From assembly GCA_964019135.1 (NCBI GenBank), contig OZ025263.1, positions 33,706,133 through 33,770,132 of the forward strand: 64,000 bases of DNA, read 5' to 3'. The notes under the pieces are model-generated. The model was not told the origin of the DNA. It ran no database searches and saw nothing but the letters and a program-made list of their open reading frames with translations. This DNA comes from Arenicola marina. Taxonomy: Eukaryota; Annelida; Polychaeta; Arenicolidae. A program made the position numbers and the translations under genes. Shown here one piece after another: positions 33,498 through 44,096 of this stretch (the stretch's first letter is position 1; every line of letters begins with the position of its first letter).

Positions 33498-33612
33498 ACC
33501 GGAAGTACAACTGGGGGCATCACTCTGTACTATAATGGTAGTTACAATGGCGGTGATGATAAGGCTTCCGCGGAAATATAAGCGGACTGACGATAGCCGT
33601 GTGTGAACAGCT
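33498..33612 (+). promoter_or_regulatory. promoter-like motif cluster
   Basis: An ETS/GABPA-type ACCGGAAGT at 33498-33506, a CAATGGCGG YY1-like word near 33545, a TTCCGCGGAA palindrome near 33566 and a TATA-like AAATATAAG at 33575-33583. All lie 130-215 bp upstream of the candidate start codon at 33713. Motif matches are seen; promoter function is inference from position. Confidence 0.35.
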
Positions 33613-33712
33613 TTGGAATACAACTAAGACAACCACTGAGAAAGACTTTTACAAAGTCCTTTGCTTTGCCCTGGGAAGCGAGGCAATATCCGGCAGCCGA
33701 GAGCTAATCACC

Positions 33713-33947
33713 ATGGAACGGTTAAGAGGAATGCTACGGCGCGGTATGGCTTTCCCACAGGGCACCGCGTTGCATAACTGTCTCGTTGTGGGACTCTTGC
33801 TATGCTTACATCGACCGTCTACCGCGCATGCGCAAGGATTATACCGCTCGCCGACGTCGCCCGCGGCGGGTCTGACGTCACAATCTGGACTTTTAACATC
33901 GGCGTCCGTGGCGCCCATTAAGGACTTAAGAATCACGACATACGAAG
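33713..33947 (+). CDS. candidate first coding exon, secreted or membrane protein
   Basis: ATG at 33713 sits in a strong start context (ATCACCATGG). It opens 78 codons ending in a split codon at an AAG|GTGAGT donor (33945-33953), a phase-1 junction. The peptide has a basic n-region (MERLRGMLRRG), a hydrophobic core (CLVVGLLLCL) and an AHA-Q signal-peptidase site near residues 39-42. A Ser/Thr/Pro/Gly-rich stretch and APIKDLRITTYE follow. A phase-1 intron after a signal peptide is usual for extracellular modular proteins, and the last residues vaguely recall a fibronectin-III strand, but I cannot name the gene. An upstream in-frame Met at 33599 has a weaker context. No further exon was found downstream. 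Confidence 0.5.
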
Positions 33948-34552
33948 GTGAGTTTTTTTGTTCTTTCTCGATTATCGCCCATTGGACACCTTTGTCCAGT
34001 GAGCTCTGCCACGCCAGCAATTGACTCGGGGTTTGCCCCCCGCTGCACAAATATTGCTTGTGCAGGTTAATGAATCTGTTGACCTTGTTCGACAGTGGTA
34101 CGGATTACTTCCAGGGATATGGCTTCCTTTTTACCTTGAACATTCCCGTTGACGTAGGTTATAATGTATATCCAAATTCACCCAAGACTATGATGGTCAA
34201 CATAACTATGCCGTAATGTACGAAACGATATATGCATTTCCTGACTGGTCAGTGTTTCTGGCATACTTTTCCGACGAGGGCGGATGAACTGATGCATATC
34301 TTCTTGGCTTAAGAGGAATGTGACCTCTGCCATCAATTCTGTCCCTTTTAGACGCCTGTTGACCAGGCTATGGGCGAGTCCATAGCTCCATGGGGGGCGG
34401 GGGGGGGCGGGGTTGCTCTAAGTAGTGGCCTATATACGAACCCGAACACCCAGTTTTCTCGGTTTTGAGTCGTAGTTGGAGAGCTTTGTCGACATTAGGC
34501 GTAGTGAGACATGCCTTGGTTGCCGGGAACGCGCGCCTTGTGGGCATTCTCG
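33948..34552. other. putative intron or intergenic DNA
   Basis: Begins with GTGAGTTTTTTTG after the candidate exon. I could not find an acceptor leading to a convincing in-frame exon. G-run near 34395. Confidence 0.4.
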
Positions 34553-34575
34553 TATATATATATATATATATATAT
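34553..34575. repeat. (AT)n microsatellite
   Basis: About 11 AT dinucleotides. Confidence 0.96.
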
Positions 34576-35170
34576 GTGGCTAGCGAGATATAACCTGTCA
34601 TGTAACGCTCATGTTTTCATTTTGCTGTTTCGAGATCGGCTGTCAGAGGTGACTTGTAAGAAACTTGGCATCATGCCAATTATTAATAATAGATTTTGAG
34701 GTGCACAATCAGGCTAATAACTTGACGCTTTCTTCGGAAGAGAGATTGGAAACCGTTTTTTGTCAAATTATGGAAACTTGAACATAAGCTAGTGGCGACA
34801 ACATGTGTTGATGATTAACCAGAAATATGTTTTATGTCAATGTTAGATATATAAAAGTGCCATGTGAATATGTCATGTCCTACTGGTATTCCCGGTGTGC
34901 CAATTAGCACCCGAATGTATGTTGGGTACAGCATGCACGATCGCCAAGTAAATGTCATACTGGTGAAATACATATCGAATGAAGTAAACGCATGTATTGG
35001 CGACCAAATGTATATATATATTTTTACACATCTCCTTCGACGGTGCAGCATAATCCTTTCCGTTGCCCGTTGGCGTGGTAATTAATTGATGGCTCAGTCC
35101 CTTTGGTGGAGGCTGGAGTGGCCCCCGCGGGTCACAGACACACACCTAGCCGACCCATGTAGACCTACTT
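34576..35170. other. no gene recognised
   Basis: AT-leaning unique DNA with no supported feature. Confidence 0.55.
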
Positions 35171-35222
35171 CACTGAGATTGACTGGCTGAGGGGTGGTGT
35201 AATCACTCCTCCAATCTCAGTG
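35171..35222. other. strong 52-nt hairpin
   Basis: Outer stem CACTGAGATTG (35171-35181) pairs perfectly with CAATCTCAGTG (35212-35222). After a 7-nt one-sided bulge (ACTGGCT), an inner stem GAGGGGTG pairs with CACTCCTC (one G-U) around a 7-nt loop. In total 19 pairs. It could be a small structured RNA, a MITE remnant or chance. The arms are shorter than a typical microRNA precursor. Confidence 0.6.
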
Positions 35223-35602
35223 TGATTGGTCACGACCTGGGAACCGCCCCGCTAGGCACCCGAGCCATTTATCGCTCACTGCTTCGGTGCCTCCGCCTAT
35301 CCCGTCCGTTCCTCCGGTAGCAACATTAAAGCCTTCCTCGGGTCATTACGGGACCGCTAAAGCCTACGCGGTCATTTTCCGCTTGACCAACATCACACGC
35401 GGACCCGACCTTCCCAACTTGTCTGCCGACGAGGAAAGGAGTGACTTGACACGTTGATAAATTTACCCTGTATCTATCTATCATCCATAGGGCAGGTTTT
35501 TTTGGGGCTAGTTTGCCCTGATAAATGCAGTATAAATGCAGTGTAAATGCAGTGTGTCCTGGGTAACTTAACCACAGGTCATGTCAGCCCATCCGCGCGT
35601 TA
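35223..35602. other. no gene; short triplicated word
   Basis: ATAAATGCAGT, ATAAATGCAGT, GTAAATGCAGT form a three-copy short tandem repeat at about 35520-35553. Otherwise unique. Confidence 0.6.
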
Positions 35603-35705
35603 AAGAGTGCAGGTTATACCCTTGCGGACATGGGTCTGATCGACTCTTGACCATCGCTATTGACACGATATGACAGGTTAAAGTGTCCTTCTGAAAACAC
35701 CCAAG
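35603..35705 (+). mobile_element. diverged SINE-A 3' fragment
   Basis: GCAGGTTATACCC, GGACATGGGTC, TTGACACGATATGAC and GGTTAAAGTGTCCT follow the order of the SINE-A 3' half with substitutions. The head is missing, so it appears to be an old truncated copy. Confidence 0.6.
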
Positions 35706-36137
35706 CAATTCAATTGGGTCGCGTTGAACGGAAGGTGACTTAAGCCATTGAACGTTCGCCTTGCTATCGGTGTGGTTTACCTGAGCCTGTCGTTGTGTTG
35801 TCTGTGTGACCACTACTGAACAGCCCGCAGTACCGGACCCGTGCTCTTCCCGTCAGGGTTATGTATTTTTAATAGATTTTTTTTTCCCAAAGAGGTTGTG
35901 TGGGTTTTACAACGGAGATCGAGACCTGCTTCAAAACGCCTTTATTCTCGACACTGCCATTGTCCCTGCAGCTCTCTGGGCCCAGTGTATTCCTCATGCG
36001 CGCAAAACTAAAGTGGCCAAAACAGTTCGCATCATTTATGAATTCTCCATGCACGTAGGTCCCCGACAAACTTTCATATTATTGTCAGCAAGGGGAAGCA
36101 CTTCAGAGCTCCATGCGAGCACACCTTATTGCCTATT
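35706..36137. other. no gene recognised
   Basis: A plus frame at 35806-36141 is open but shows no domain. Nothing else. Confidence 0.5.
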
Positions 36138-36351
36138 CTAAAGCCCGCAAAGGGGCCTCCCTGGTGTAGTGGTTAGCGCACTTGACCGCAGATCAATAGG
36201 TCCTGGGTTCGAATCCGGGCTCGGGCACCTAATCTGGGGCATGTTTCATTCCTTCATCCTTCATCGTCTCGGGAGGTTCCTTGGCCCAATTTAGCCTGTA
36301 TGTGCACAAAAGTGGCCTAAAACACCAACATTCCATTCCTAAAGCCCGCAA
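36138..36351 (+). mobile_element. SINE-B with target-site duplication
   Basis: The element at 36151-36338 has a good tRNA-like head: box A TGGTGTAGTGGTTAGCGCAC and box B GGGTTCGAATCC, closest to a Glu/Gly-type tRNA start (TCCCTGGTGTAGTGGTTAG). The body has GGGGCATGTTTCATTCC, TCATCGTCTCGGGAGGTTCC, AATTTAGCCTG and TGGCCTAAAACACCAACA. Flanking 13-bp repeats CTAAAGCCCGCAA at 36138-36150 and 36339-36351 are a perfect target-site duplication. Confidence 0.95.
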
Positions 36352-37290
36352 TGGCGACACAAGCATGAAATTCAGAAAGAGAGCCATTTGAACTACTTCA
36401 GTGCCCCCCTTCCCGCCCTCTCCCCCTTCCCGCCCCCTACCCACTCGATCGATGGCTTAACAACCATTGACAACCAGAGCCCACACAACAGACATCTGAG
36501 GGCATGCAATGGATCCGGTGCTCAACTTGACCGATATTTGCCTGTTCTACGTGTATGTTCTTTCTTTAGATGCTTCTTCGCCTCAAGTATACCTAGCAAA
36601 AAAGAAAAGCCACGCCGGCCTGCAGGTCGTAGATGTGCCTTAACGATACCAGGCATAGATAGACCCACCCAGGGGCCGGCCACGCTTGGCTGAGGGTCTC
36701 CCGCCCGTGTCAGCTCATCGGGCTTGTGTGGTGGTGGCAAAATCTCTATTCGCTTGATATTGGCCATCAGCTGAATTACTTCCAGAAACTGTTTTCTTTG
36801 AAGACCACTGGAGACTTACTGTGCTTAAATGTGTGGTCCTTGCCGCAGTACTGATTTCTTCTTTCCGCTATGGAAAAAGCTTCAGTATTAGCGCTCATAA
36901 GTTTGTTTTTCTATTTGTGTTAAGTTTTATTTGGGGTTTTCTTTTCGCCTATCTCTTCCTAAGCCGTAGCCCCCCCGCCGTCTCCCTACTCGCTTCGCAT
37001 ATGATCTTACCGTGGATTATCGCGGTAAAGCCACCGTGAATGACTTCCATACGGACCGCCTATCACTGTACCGGCCTTCTGTCAATCTATACACTGTTGA
37101 CGTACACAGCAACTTTGTTTTCCACTCCTAGCACTCAACGACCGAGCGCCTGGAGTGAACTAAGTTCCTGTCTTCTAGGCTTATCTTCCGTTGCTACGCA
37201 CCGGTTGCCCTGGCAACTCCTATCGCGCCCGGTTTCTGACCCCGCTTCTGCCGTCGATGCCAACCGCAATGCCCGAAACCGTCCCGTCAG
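36352..37290. other. no gene recognised
   Basis: C-rich near 36405-36440, otherwise unique. The plus frame at 36821-37039 is hydrophobic, but I see no supporting start, donor or homology. Confidence 0.5.
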
Positions 37291-37373
37291 CCCCTATATA
37301 CACTGGCTGGTCGGGTTAGGGTTAGTGACTATCCTAACCTACCCTAACGCTAACCCCTATATACACTGGCTGG
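37291..37373. repeat. inverted telomere-like motifs inside 20-bp direct repeats
   Basis: CCCCTATATACACTGGCTGG occurs at 37291-37310 and 37354-37373, 63 bp apart. Between them lie GGGTTAGGGTTAG and then CCTAACCTACCCTAACGC: telomere-type repeats pointing in opposite directions. The arms can pair as a hairpin. Confidence 0.85.
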
Positions 37374-38030
37374 TTGGCAGAAAGGTTGTGGTGGTAGTGG
37401 GCAAAAAGTACGAACATCGCCGTCGGAGAAATACTTAAACTTTTTCGCTGGTCGGCAGGTTTTGCGTCATCGTTACTCCCATCACCCCTGCCCCACATCA
37501 CCGCTACTAACCCCCCTGCCCTACCCCACACTCACACACAGCACACCCCACATCGCCCAATAACCCACACCTTTCGCGACCGACCCTCCGTCCCAGCTGC
37601 CCTCCAAGCCACCACATCTCAACCTCTTTCCAGCCAAGTTCTGTTTCTTTCTATCACCATTACTTTTTTTCTCCCTCCTGCCCGCACTACCCTCTCACGC
37701 CGACTTGATCCACCTGTTTGTTTCTGGATCCTATCAGGAGTTAACGGCTCCAGAATGCGATTCTTATACCGCCCCCCCCCCCCTCCTTCCTCCCCTCTCC
37801 CTGACCCCCACCCTGCTATCTTAAGTCTCCCTGCTGGAGGCCGCTGCGGCAACAGAATGGGGGGTGTGGGTGGGAGGGTGATGGCCGTGGGTGGTGATAG
37901 AACTAGACTAGTATACGTGGTTGGGGAGGGGGGGGGGGGTCGGGCCAAACAGGGTGAACAAATCATTGGCTGAGCTGTGAGGGAAGTGAAGACAACTTAC
38001 GCGATTCTTACCACTCTCTATCTAACCGAC
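37374..38030. other. no gene recognised
   Basis: C-run near 37772 and G-run near 37930; otherwise unique. Confidence 0.6.
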
Positions 38031-38222
38031 GCCCCCCCCCCCCTCCGCCACACACACACACCCTCACCTTCGTCCTCACCCCTACCCTACCCTACCCTCC
38101 TCACCCACCGCACCTCCTCACCCCTACCCTACCCCCTCACCCCCTCACACCGCACCGCCCTCACCCTCGTATCCCCCTCACCATGCGCCCCCTCACCCCC
38201 ACACACCCCCATCACCCCTCTT
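38031..38222 (+). repeat. C-rich CCCTA/CACCC tract
   Basis: CCCTACCCTACCCTCCTCAC-type words recur twice within a C-rich tract. Low complexity, partly telomere C-strand-like. Confidence 0.8.
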
Positions 38223-39358
38223 TCACACGTTCTATCCTCCCACTGCCATTCCTGAGGCAACAGACAACAGACGGCTGGAAGAGATAGCAGCTGTTTACTT
38301 GAGAGTGGCGTCAAGCCCGAGATCTCGGAAGCAGACGCCAGCCAACCTTGGCTGCAGTTGATATTGTTCTCGGAATTTGTTCAAACACTTCTCCTCTGAT
38401 ACAGTAAGAGGATCAAGTGTGGTATCAGCGCGAGTCTAAGAATGACATCCATTTCGTTGTAAGGTACGGGATAGAGCAGCAGCTTGAGGACTTGCTGTCA
38501 AGGATTGTGGTTGATATTAACCCACGCCGTGCTCAGTGCCTGCAGTGTTAAAATCTTAGTAGGTGATCATTGCTTTATCTTAGGGCTGTCGACAATTGTT
38601 GAAAGCGTAGCCACCGGCCCGTTTACCAGGAATGCCTACTGGCAGATGGGTATGCCTACAACTGGCAGATTAAGGCCATATGGTTTCCGTATTCGCATAT
38701 TACTTTCATATTATGAACCTTTACAATTAAATCATATCACTCATTGTCGGAAGTGTTTATTTGCATGAAATATAATTGTTGCTTCAACATATCGAGATGA
38801 AGTCAAAAAATGATAATATATACATGTAGAATTAAATAAAATTAAAGGTAAACGCAAGAAACATTTTATGCTAACTAAGGAAGGATTTGGTCTTTTAAGC
38901 CATCGTTGTGAAAACTTAGGTTTACCGGGCAACGCTCTGTCTACTAAAGACCAAAAACAGTACAGGCAACAAAACACACATATCATCCTTAATAAATATA
39001 TTCTGCCTCCTTGATAACGGTGGTTGACAAACCAAAGTGTTAGATCCAATTGAATACCACGAAAAAAATATATATTGCAATCACGCGGTGTCGTAAAGCC
39101 AAAGGGATTAATAGTTCTGCTCGTTAATGACACTCGTCTGAAGCCTCCTTATCTTTCCTAGTGTCACCAATTTCACCGTGAAAACCGACAAGTTTTCCCC
39201 TTAAAGCTGCTCCAGGCAGGACGTTTCACACTGCGACACTCTGGGATAAGAGCAACTTCAAAGTGGCGGTAGAAAACTAAATCGTATTCTTATTTCGCTG
39301 AATGACATCAACAGTTACTGGTGTATCCACGCTGCACCCACGCTGCACATGTAACCCG
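38223..39358. other. no gene recognised
   Basis: AT-leaning unique DNA. A minus frame (38741-39133) lacks a domain. CCACGCTGCA is directly duplicated near 39328. Confidence 0.55.
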
Positions 39359-40070
39359 AAGGCGTTATAACGCATTGGGAGATACACCGAAAACACGATA
39401 GGCGTTATAACGCACGGGGTCAAAACACCGAAAACACTATAGGCGTTATAACGCACGGGGTCAAAACACCGAAAACACTATAGGCGTTGTAACGCACGGG
39501 GTGAAAACACCGAAAACACTATAGGCGTTATAGCGCACGCGGTCAAAACACCGAAAACACTATAGACGTTCTAACGCACGGGGTGAAAACACCGAAAACA
39601 CTATAGGCGTTATAACGCACGCGGTCAAAACACCGAAAACACGATAGGCGTTGTAACGCACGGGGTCAAAACACCGAAAACACGATAGGCGTTATAACGC
39701 ACGGGGTCAAAACACCGAAAACACGATAGGCGTTATAACGCACGAGGTCAAAACACCGAAAACACGATAGGCGTTATAACGCACGGGGTGAAAACACCGA
39801 AAACACTATAGGCGTTATAACGCACGGGGTCAAAACACCGAAAACAGGATAGGCGTTATAACGCACGGGGTGAAAACACCGAAAACACTATAGGCGTTAT
39901 AGCGCACGCGGTCAAAACACCGAAAACACTATAGACGTTCTAACGCACGGGGTGAAAACACCGAAAACACTATAGGCGTTATAACGCACGCGGTCAAAAC
40001 ACCGAAAACACTATAGGCGTTATAACGCACGGGGTCAAAACACCGAAAACACGATACTAGTTTTAACGCT
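39359..40070. repeat. 41-bp satellite with 12-bp palindrome, about 17 units
   Basis: The unit is GGCGTTATAACGCACGGGGT, CAAAACACCGAAAACACTATA. The 41-bp period is exact after a 40-bp first unit. GCGTTATAACGC is a perfect palindrome present in most units; GCGTTGTAACGC, GCGTTATAGCGC and GACGTTCTAACGC are variants. A variant block recurs at 369 bp (9 units; 39531 and 39900). Degenerate traces continue to about 40210. Confidence 0.97.
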
Positions 40071-41116
40071 TTGGTGGAAAGCACCAGAAATGGGATAGGA
40101 AAGACACTGTAATCGCCATAAGCGTTACAAGTTAATGACAGTCACTGAAAACACTACGTATATGAAAAGGCCCCCGGGGTAAAATACGGAAAGCACTATG
40201 GGCGTTCAGAGGGGTGGCAGTGACTGCTAGACACGTATTTAAATACAGAGATGTACGTGCATGCATATATATTACCGCTACTTATTTGTCCGTTGAGTAA
40301 TATAACACGATGTGCGGAGTACATGCACTTGTGTTGTTGATCTTCTACGAAAGTCTTCTTTGTATTTTCGCCCTCGAAGAATGGCAAGTTTTCCCCCATT
40401 TGCCCCGAGTTGCCCTCATTTGTCCCCCTCCCCCATCCCCATCGGATAAACCGACTGGCTTCAAAGAATCCCGTGACAGCTTTACGGACCCGCTAGTTCA
40501 AGGGTTAACAGACTCTCACAGGCCTCCCGCCGCGATAACCAGTTAAGTAGTATTCAACATTCGATTTGATTATCAGTTGTCGGCCGCCGAACGTTATTTG
40601 TGCATCATAAGTATCACCTCTATGTATAACGTTCCACGTAACGACCCCTCCATTACTACCATACAACCATCTGTAACATCTGTTTAGTTGCTATAGCAAC
40701 AGAGCGATCGATGATCGTAGTGTAACTGCTGCGTTGTTAGAGAGTTCTTAGTCATATATGTCAGTTGAAGTTTTAGTTAACCTATATCATTGAGCCGCCG
40801 CTGGTACAGCCACCGATATTTGATTTTGCTGTCCGACATATACAGTTTTAAAGACACATCTGGTCGTAATTGATTCAACCCGCCTCGGATTCGCAGCTGA
40901 TGTGCCCCAATACGTGGATAGGACCGAGTGTCCTTACCATGTGTGGCATTTAACATAGAGAAAAAGGGGTACGGACGGTGTCAGCCCTAAGGGTGTTGTA
41001 GCTATGGGAACTCCGTGTATTGTATGGGCGAAACGGGCTAGGAATGGAACCCGCCACTCCGTCCCAACACAGATGGGAATGGAACCCGCAGCAGGCTAGT
41101 CAACAGTTGAGTGCGT
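40071..41116. other. no gene recognised
   Basis: Degenerate 41-bp-array remnants to about 40210, then unique DNA. No supported gene. Confidence 0.55.
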
Positions 41117-41200
41117 TACCTTTCGACCTCATGTTCTGGAACTATGTGTTTATAAGGCCTTTACTTTCGACCTCATGTTCTGGAACTATGTGTTTATTGC
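41117..41200 (+). repeat. 44-bp direct duplication
   Basis: TTTCGACCTCATGTTCTGGA followed by ACTATGTGTTTAT occurs at 41121 and 41165, identical over about 33 bp. Confidence 0.9.
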
Positions 41201-41334
41201 GGCATTAACTGTTCGCATGTGTTGCTGTATCAGCCACATTTCAATACTCTGGCAGATACAATGGGGTAGTGTGGGATCCCCTTTAGATACGACAAGGTGC
41301 AGGCGCTGATGAGAACAGACCGGGTGTGGCAGGA
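41201..41334. other. no gene recognised
   Basis: Short unique spacer before the inverted-repeat element. Confidence 0.6.
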
Positions 41335-41575
41335 CCGGTGTAGCATGATAACCTGTCCGCCGTGATAAAGTGTCCGGCTGACGTGCGCGTATGCGCAGCG
41401 AATGAGGTTGCTATGTAAATAGCGCATTTTTGTTAGGTCTAGGGTTAGGTTATGGTTAGGTTAGGGTCAGGGTTAGGGTTAAGGTTAGGATTAGGGTTCT
41501 GGTTAGGGTTAGTGACATGAAAGAAGCGTGGCCGGACAGGTTATCACGGCCGGACAGGTTATTATGTTACACCGG
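41335..41575. mobile_element. MITE-like element with 45-bp terminal inverted repeats
   Basis: The left arm (41335-41378) and right arm (41531-41575) are inverted copies, about 89% alike. Both read CCGGTGTARCATRATAACCT, then GTCC and GCCGTGATAA. The right arm carries a tandem pair of GGCCGGACAGGTTAT words. Between the arms lies a telomere-like repeat. CCGG borders both ends and could be a 4-bp target duplication or part of the arms. There is no coding capacity, so it is non-autonomous. Superfamily is unknown. Minisatellite-bearing helitron-like elements of molluscs are an alternative class, but they lack such long inverted ends. Confidence 0.75.
41431..41514 (+). repeat. interstitial telomere-like repeat
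   Basis: Degenerate TTAGGG/GTTAGG/GGTTAGGGTTA units lie on the plus strand inside the inverted-repeat element, about 13 copies with interruptions. Confidence 0.92.
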
Positions 41576-41873
41576 CATCTGTGTTGGGCGGGGGGTGAGG
41601 AGTGGGGTCTGGAGGTGGGTGGAGTAGTGGGGAGTAGTTATAGAGTGGGGTAGTCACGAGTGATCCTCGTGCGTCATATCATGCGACTAAACGTCTATAG
41701 AACATGGTTTGAGAACACAGAGACAAAGAATCAACAGATGGGTGAGCGATAATAGGGAGAAGACTTTGAATGAAGCGTAAAAAGGAGATTATGTTTGAAT
41801 GGAGTTAAACACAACGTTGGCGGTAGCCTCGTTAACTATCTGGAGTCCTTCCTCCCATTCCTCCCCAGCGATC
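41576..41873. other. no gene recognised
   Basis: G-rich start (41588-41650), otherwise unique. Confidence 0.6.
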
Positions 41874-41950
41874 ACAGAGACAGAGACAGAGGGAGAGAGA
41901 GAGAGAGAGAGAGAAGGGGCGAGAGAGATTATTAGATAGAGAGAGAGAAA
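41874..41950 (+). repeat. (GA)n-rich microsatellite
   Basis: CAGAGACAGAGA leads into (GA)n, with a second (GA)n after a short AT interruption. Confidence 0.95.
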
Positions 41951-44096
41951 CTCCACAAGGCGCTTCTCCCACTGAGTGTGTTAATGGAGACATAAAATTT
42001 ACTTTTCGTTTGTTTATGTAGCGTTCAAAACCTGGTTGTCGGTACTAAGGCTTGGATAAGTGCTCCGAAATATCATTCACGAGTTCTTTGCTGCTGCTGC
42101 AGTGTGTACTCATTTTAACTGCCTGGCTGTCGCCGTTATTATCCGGGTAGAATCTATCGTGAAGTAATCCCTTCTCTTCTACATTATTCCTCTGTGATGT
42201 TCCATAGTTTTTCAATGTAAATTGTAAATACTAGGTTTGTTCTTGTGGGATATAGTTACCAAGCAAATGTACAGGCCCACATATTGCGTCAATTTAAATT
42301 GTTTTTCCATCCTCTAAACATTCGGCCAACGTACTGGCGGAAAGTTCAAACAATTCCTTGAGTGTCATTTGGAGGTTCCACTATATTAGAAGTCTGCACT
42401 TACAATGGAACCATCAACACATGAAACTAATTCGCTGGTTCCCAGTGCCTTGGAGAAATGTCAGTAATATATTTCCTTTACCAACCGCAAGACTGGTTTA
42501 GGAAACGTGCCAAATAAGCGAGTTTTGCTTATGTGTTGTGGGCGGAAAACGGTTCGTTTTCGGGCCTTTGTCAACAGAGCCACAGCTGGCCTTTATTAGC
42601 GTTATAACACTTCAACTGTCAGTACCGGTTAGTAGGACGTATATATCTGCCCAGTTTACTATTTTACCGTTATAAAGTGAAGCGTGCGAACCGAATTATT
42701 GACACCGGGATTAGCAGGCGCTCCATGCGGACATAAGGGGTCTAATTTATCTCGTATAATGATTGAAATCTCGTCCGTAACTCCAGCTTAGTGCGAAAAG
42801 GTTAACTGTGACCCAAAAGGTGTCCTCAAAATCCCATGGTGTTTGAACGATAAGGATACCCTTCGATAGAAAATAATTAATTAAGTAATTAAGAAGTATG
42901 CATTCCGCATTTTCGTTGAATCATATGTGTGTCGATCGATTTCTTCCACTGTCTAGTTATATGTTTCGTTTTCTATGCCTCTGTCTCTGTGTCTCCCTCC
43001 TTCCTTATTTGTTCAATGTGCCTCTCTGCATACGTGTCTATGTGTATTTTCCCCACTTTCCCTGCTTGTCATTCCGCTCTGTTTCTCAATCTCTCTCTCT
43101 TTCTACCACAATCTCTCGTTGTTTGTTCTCTCTCGTTTTTGTGTCCGCGTCTCTCTTTCTCTCTCTATATCCATCTGTCTCTTTGGATGTGCCTGCTTCC
43201 CCCTCTCGTCTATGACAGAGAACCACACAACGGAACTGCTGTTGACAGATATTGAAACTATTGGTATTTGATTCGGTAATATTTCACAATATTCCTTATA
43301 TACCGTCAGATAAGTTTGGTAGATACCGTGTTGAAAGTGGACAGAGCGAAGGGACGGGATGGGCAGGGGTATACGCAACCATTAATATCAGATATTGAAT
43401 TCAGCCATGTCAGTTCATGTTATTTAGGGAGGATAAGATCGTGCCATGTTCCCAGCCTTTGGCTGAGATGGAATGGCCTGATTGTGTCTCGTGCTCGTGA
43501 TATAACTGTAATAAAGCGGTTTGCCGACTGTGAAAATCGATCTTTTACCACTATATACGATCCACGAAGGCTTATAAAAAACGCTAAATACATTTCCCAG
43601 TTCTGATCTCCAGAAATTGATCACGGAACTGCTCATTTTAACGCCGTCTTTTTGGGTGGATTGGGCGGCAATTCGACTGCCGATGCCGCTCGCCGGGTGG
43701 CGTCCCTAAAGTTGTCCCAGCCTGTCGTGCCGCTGCCTTCACAGCTCCTGATATCGATCGGCCATTTCACGGCGGGGACAAATTGAGGCCATGGGACAAC
43801 AGTTTACGGTAGCGGAAACACCGGGCGTCATGGAAATGTGGGCCAAACTTAGATGGGATCGGCGATGGATGGGATCGGCGTTTAAGCGATGAGGGTTTCC
43901 ACGCCGAAGATAGGAGCCAGCTATATAGCATGGTAGCAGGGTGACTGGAGAGCTGGCGAACTGGTCGGTGAGCGATATTACAAGCGGAAATCAGAGCCGT
44001 CGCTTGGCGGACCAACTTCCGGTCTTGATTGGAAACTTATGACGTGAGTGGGGTTTGTATTGGTAATCACAGAAGGACCTGGGCTTGAGGGCACTA
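41951..44096. other. no gene recognised
   Basis: Unique, AT-leaning DNA with a CT-rich stretch at about 43083-43175. The frames at 42898-43255 plus are mostly translations of that stretch. The frame at 43316-43606 has no domain I recognise. Confidence 0.55.

Noticed and set aside
36151-36225. Functional tRNA gene
   Set aside because: Box A and B are good, but the acceptor ends do not pair, the family 3' tail follows and target duplications flank the whole unit. It is a SINE.
39359-40070. CRISPR-like array or plasmid iterons
   Set aside because: There are no variable spacers and no prokaryotic context. Retained as a palindromic satellite.
41431-41514. True telomere
   Set aside because: Short, degenerate and internal, enclosed by inverted repeats with unique DNA on both sides.
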